DNA of 64,000 nt from Mucilaginibacter sp. SG564 (GTDB taxonomy: Bacteria > Bacteroidota > Bacteroidia > Sphingobacteriales > Sphingobacteriaceae), in the NCBI RefSeq assembly GCF_013149275.1, contig NZ_JABGNA010000006.1, forward strand, positions 310,001 to 374,000. Reading direction: 5' to 3'. Position 1 is the first letter of the stretch, and each line of letters opens with the position of its first letter. Shown piece after piece: positions 61,010 through 64,000 of this stretch. A model generated the notes under the pieces. It did no database searches. It was not told the origin of the DNA and worked only from the letters and a program-made list of their open reading frames with translations. Both the position numbers and the translations under genes were made by a program.

Positions 61010-61660
61010 TTAAGCGTTTTTAACTAAAATTGATTCCATAACGTTGGCAGCGTCTTCGCACATATCTGTAGCGGTTTCAAGTGCGGCCAGTATTTCTTTG
61101 TATTTGATGAGGCGGATAGCGTCTTTTTCATACAGGAACAAATCGGCCACGGCACGGTCAAACACGTAGTCGGCCTGGTTTTCCACACTATTTATCCTGA
61201 TGCAGGAATCGGCTATGTTACGTACGTTCCTGAGGTCTTTCAGTTCTTTCACGGCTTTTTCAAGGTCGATGCTGGCCTGTAATATCAGGTCGGATAGTTT
61301 GCGGATATGCTCATTAAAGTCATCGATCTTGTAAAGACTCATGCGGTTGGCTGCTCCGTGGATATAATCGGCCACATCATCAATGGCTGTAGCCAGCGCG
61401 TGTATATCTTCGCGATCAAATGGGGTGATAAAGTTTTTACCCAGTTCCAGGTATATCTGGTGGGTAAGCTCATCGCCTTTGTTTTCCAGCTTATCTATCT
61501 GTTTATAAAGATCTTCCTGTGTGGCCGCATTGTTAGAGTTAACAGCCTCAACCAATACGGTAGCCATGGTAACTACATTGCTTGCCGCCTGCTCAAATAA
61601 GGGAAAAAATATCTTCTTGTCCTTGGGTACAAAGTATTGGAATATGCTGTTAAGTGACAT
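61010..61660 (-). CDS. DUF47/PhoU-like protein, PiT accessory
   Basis: 216 residues, all helical. YKQIDKLENKGDELTHQIYLELGKNFITPFDREDIHALATAIDDVADYI (about 51-99) is the PhoU/DUF47 metal-binding motif with E and D residues. It probably tunes the PiT transporter 20 bp downstream. Confidence 0.93.
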   Translation of the reverse strand: MSLNSIFQYFVPKDKKIFFPLFEQAASNVVTMATVLVEAVNSNNAATQEDLYKQIDKLENKGDELTHQIYLELGKNFITPFDREDIHALATAIDDVADYIHGAANRMSLYKIDDFNEHIRKLSDLILQASIDLEKAVKELKDLRNVRNIADSCIRINSVENQADYVFDRAVADLFLYEKDAIRLIKYKEILAALETATDMCEDAANVMESILVKNA

Positions 61661-61707
61661 AATGCTTTAAATTGGGATAAAGGTACGTTTGCTATGTTAA
61701 GTTAATG

Positions 61708-62772
61708 TTAACTTTTCAACACGGGTATATTGGGTAAATGTAAGGCTTGTTTGGCAATTTGCAGGGTAAAGCCAAAGGTCGAACCGAGGCCTTCGGTACT
61801 GCGTACATTGATGGTTTGCTGGTGTGCTTCGATAATGTGTTTTACAATAGCCAGTCCTAAACCTGAGCCGCCAATCTGCCTTGAACGGCTGCTATCAGTA
61901 CGGTAAAAACGCTCAAATAAGCGCGGCAGGAACTTTTCTTCAATGCCTATACCATCATCGGTTACCTCAACCAGCACTTGGTCATGCAGTACAAAAAGGC
62001 TTACCGAGGTATTGCCTTCTTCTTTGCCATACTTAAATGAATTGTCTATCAGATTAACCAGTACCTGGCGTATTTTTTCGCGGTCGGCGTATACCAGGAT
62101 GCCTTCATCGTATTTTTGTTTAAATATTAATTTAATATGGTATTGCTTGCCTTTGATCTCCAGTGATTCAAAAACCTCTTTGATGAGATCATTGATCTTG
62201 AATTTGCTGTAATTGATGGGTATCTCGCCCGATTCCAGTTTGGAGATCTCATCCAGATCCTTGATCAGGTAGCTCAGGCGATCCACATTTTTTGAAGCTT
62301 TTTCCAGGAACTGACGGGCCATTTCACGGTCTTCAAAATCATCATCCTGCAGAGCCTCGATATAACCTTGTATGGCAAAAAGCGGTGTTTTGAACTCGTG
62401 CGATATATTGGAAAGAAAATCACGGCGGAATTTTTCCTGCTTGCGCAGTTCGTCAATCTCGATCTTTTTTTGTTTAGCCCATTCTTTTACTTCCGATTCT
62501 ACATCGTTAATAGGGTTGGCGCTTACATGCTCGCCAAGGGCATCACGCAAATCGCGACCCAGCTTTAAGTTGTGGATGAGTTTGTAGATGAGTTTGATGC
62601 GCGAATAGATGTATTTTTCGATGAGGTAATAGAAAACCACATAGCTGGTAATAAGGGTAGCCAGGAAGGTTACCATAACATCGTACCACTTGTGCTGAAA
62701 ATAAAAGTTAACGGCAGATAGCGTAATTGCCACGCCCAGGGCGGTTATTAAAACCAGTACACGCAAATTCAT
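61708..62772 (-). CDS. PhoR-like sensor histidine kinase
   Basis: 354 residues. Two membrane helices (about 5-22 and 32-52) with a very short loop between are followed by a linker without a full PAS domain. The HisKA block is SNISHEFKTPLFAIQGYIEAL with H125. The HATPase motifs are IDNSFKYGKEEGN, VTDDGIGIEEKFLPRLFERFYR and GSGLGLAIVKHIIEAH. Its position 47 bp before DUF47-PiT suggests a phosphate or envelope role. No response regulator is adjacent, so its partner lies elsewhere. Confidence 0.92.
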   Translation of the reverse strand: MNLRVLVLITALGVAITLSAVNFYFQHKWYDVMVTFLATLITSYVVFYYLIEKYIYSRIKLIYKLIHNLKLGRDLRDALGEHVSANPINDVESEVKEWAKQKKIEIDELRKQEKFRRDFLSNISHEFKTPLFAIQGYIEALQDDDFEDREMARQFLEKASKNVDRLSYLIKDLDEISKLESGEIPINYSKFKINDLIKEVFESLEIKGKQYHIKLIFKQKYDEGILVYADREKIRQVLVNLIDNSFKYGKEEGNTSVSLFVLHDQVLVEVTDDGIGIEEKFLPRLFERFYRTDSSRSRQIGGSGLGLAIVKHIIEAHQQTINVRSTEGLGSTFGFTLQIAKQALHLPNIPVLKS

Positions 62773-62781
62773 ATCGTAAAG

Positions 62782-63480
62782 TTACGATTTGTAGATGATT
62801 AACTGCCAGCGGAATGGCCAATGCCATGTTAAATTATAGTTATCAATTCCTGCATTTTTCAATAAGTTAACCAATTCGGCTTTTTTGAAGGCGCGTTTTA
62901 CAGAAAGCGGCCCATCGTTACGGGCCATTTTGCTCCGGGTAAAAACATGGGTTATCACGATGATGGCATAGTACAAGACCCAATGCCGGTGAAGATCGGT
63001 AATGATGATGCCTTTGCGGGCTGATGCCTGCATGTTTTTAATAAGTCTTACCCATCGTTCATCATCAAAATGGTGCGTAAACAGGCTGCTGATAACGATA
63101 TCACAGGTTGGAATGAGGTCTGTATCCGTGATGACATCGGCCTGCACATAATCAATATTTGAAAACGCGACTGATTCCCGGCGGGCAAAGTTAACTGCGG
63201 TTGGCGCGGCATCGATACCGGTTAAATTTAATTTTAAATTGTTTTTAGCGCCCCATTTGGCAATGGCAATTAAAGCATCGCCGCCACCACAACCCCAGTC
63301 GCTGACGGAATAGCCGGTATGAATGGGGAAATTCTTTAATGCTTTTATGATGTTTTTATGCCCACCCAGGAGAGAGTTTACCTGCCCCAGGCCCGCTAAA
63401 ACAGGATCGATCTCACTGGCGGGCAGATCAAAATCGTCCATTATTTCGGCATCGGTGGAGCGTATGGTTAGATTGGGCAT
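62782..63480 (-). CDS. Class I SAM-dependent methyltransferase
   Basis: 232 residues. Motif I is SVSDWGCGGGDALIAIAKWG (about 57-76), with GIDAAPTAVNFARR and DIVISSLFTHHFDDERW as later motifs. A C-terminal extension (VFTRSKMARNDGPLSVKRAFKKAELVNLLKNAG) resembles methyltransferases that sit beside FAD oxidoreductases and type III polyketide synthases. It lies 9 bp upstream of the kinase gene and 18 bp downstream of the oxidoreductase. Confidence 0.88.
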   Translation of the reverse strand: MPNLTIRSTDAEIMDDFDLPASEIDPVLAGLGQVNSLLGGHKNIIKALKNFPIHTGYSVSDWGCGGGDALIAIAKWGAKNNLKLNLTGIDAAPTAVNFARRESVAFSNIDYVQADVITDTDLIPTCDIVISSLFTHHFDDERWVRLIKNMQASARKGIIITDLHRHWVLYYAIIVITHVFTRSKMARNDGPLSVKRAFKKAELVNLLKNAGIDNYNLTWHWPFRWQLIIYKS

Positions 63481-63498
63481 ATAGTGAATACGTTTGCC

Positions 63499-64000
63499 TT
63501 AGGCGAAAGGTTTGCCATGGGTTTGACTGATCAAAAACCTTGATACCGCTGGCAGACCCTTCAGTATATTTAAAGTAAGCGCGGTAGTGTTATTATTGCC
63601 AAACAAGCGCTGTAATTGCCGGCCAACCCAAAGGCGCCGGGCAAATTCTTTGTTCCAGCTATGGGTATAATCAGCTTCGAGCGCCGCGCGTTTATCGGCA
63701 GTAAATTTTGTGGGTTGATAATGGGCGATGATCTTTTCGGACAGGATCTTGGCCGAATGGATAGCCATGGTCATGCCGTTGCCGCAAAGCGGGGCGATCA
63801 TCCCGGCAGTATCACCGCTCATCAGGATATGATCTTCAACCGGGGCCTTTTTTTCGAAGGATATCTCATTGATCACCTCGGGCTTGTCCAGCAAAAACTC
63901 AGCATTACTAAAAATATCATCCAGGTAGGGGTTTTTGCGGATCACGTTCTGCTCAAGACCTTCCAATGTGCCGTGTTTACGAAGATCATCCCGGTGGGCC
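63499..64000 (-). CDS. FAD-dependent oxidoreductase (geranylgeranyl-reductase-like), C-terminal part
   Basis: The frame is open to the window edge, so the N-terminal FAD-binding half is missing. The visible 166 codons include DHILMSGDTAGMIAPLCGNGMTMAIHSAKILSEKI, the conserved GDxAG...G-x-G-x-x-x-A segment that contacts FAD. A helical tail follows. With the methyltransferase downstream it looks like part of a small biosynthetic set, perhaps for a polyketide or pigment. The partner genes would be past 64000. Confidence 0.8.
   Translation of the reverse strand, partial: AHRDDLRKHGTLEGLEQNVIRKNPYLDDIFSNAEFLLDKPEVINEISFEKKAPVEDHILMSGDTAGMIAPLCGNGMTMAIHSAKILSEKIIAHYQPTKFTADKRAALEADYTHSWNKEFARRLWVGRQLQRLFGNNNTTALTLNILKGLPAVSRFLISQTHGKPFA

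Noticed and set aside
1..64000. tRNA or rRNA genes, prophage or integrated element
   Set aside because: No cloverleaf-like arms, rRNA sequence, integrase, transposase or phage structural gene was recognised in the gaps or frames; a covariance scan would be needed to exclude a missed tRNA.

Overview
The window reads as a chromosomal segment of a Bacteroidota bacterium, most likely a Sphingobacteriaceae member close to Mucilaginibacter or Pedobacter. The reasons are a SusC/SusD pair, a complete Bat operon, a GldD-type lipoprotein, the order ileS / TraR-like / lspA, and -7 promoter boxes of the TAnnTTTG type ahead of several genes. The genus is an inference. I found no rRNA, tRNA, phage, transposase or CRISPR array.

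Layout. 1-3.4 kb: start of a SusD-like gene and its SusC-like receptor (minus strand). 4.3-6.3 kb: DUF2062 protein, recO, diacylglycerol kinase. 6.9-17.9 kb: two Rossmann-fold reductases, an AraC regulator, a LytTR/LytS-type two-component pair, a TetR regulator, an esterase, an RND/MMPL transporter, a degenerate SDR and two small membrane proteins. 18-22.4 kb: ileS, a cysteine-poor TraR/DksA-like protein and lspA, with almost no spacing. 22.6-41.1 kb: mixed metabolism, including a Gfo/Idh oxidoreductase, GH20 hexosaminidase, subtilase, ALDH7-type dehydrogenase, large TPR protein, ComA-like synthase, HEVGH lipoprotein, aroE, racemase, gldD and a fused E1 alpha/beta dehydrogenase. 42.5-51.4 kb: the Bat (aerotolerance) operon moxR, DUF58, short BatD-like, batA, batB, batC, batD, batE. 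51.5-59.9 kb: PfkB kinase, a heavy-metal-domain pair (HMA-MauE and HMA-AraC), and a VWA protein facing an ECF sigma factor and a TonB-like partner. 60-64 kb: PiT phosphate transporter, DUF47 partner, PhoR-like kinase, methyltransferase and a truncated FAD oxidoreductase, all on the minus strand and closely spaced.

The most unusual material lies between the genes. A roughly 280-bp non-coding element occurs twice in opposite orientation (6370-6650 minus, 53111-53394 plus). Each copy starts at an exact TATATTTG box followed by a GC-rich hairpin whose stem differs between copies but stays paired. Each shares a core identical at 48 of 51 positions and ends in a segment complementary to the start of that core. 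This looks like a structured small RNA family. A second layer is a set of intergenic hairpins built from short reused words, a different vocabulary at each site, several of them inside the Bat operon. A third layer is REP-like palindromes ending in GTCAT/ATGAC.
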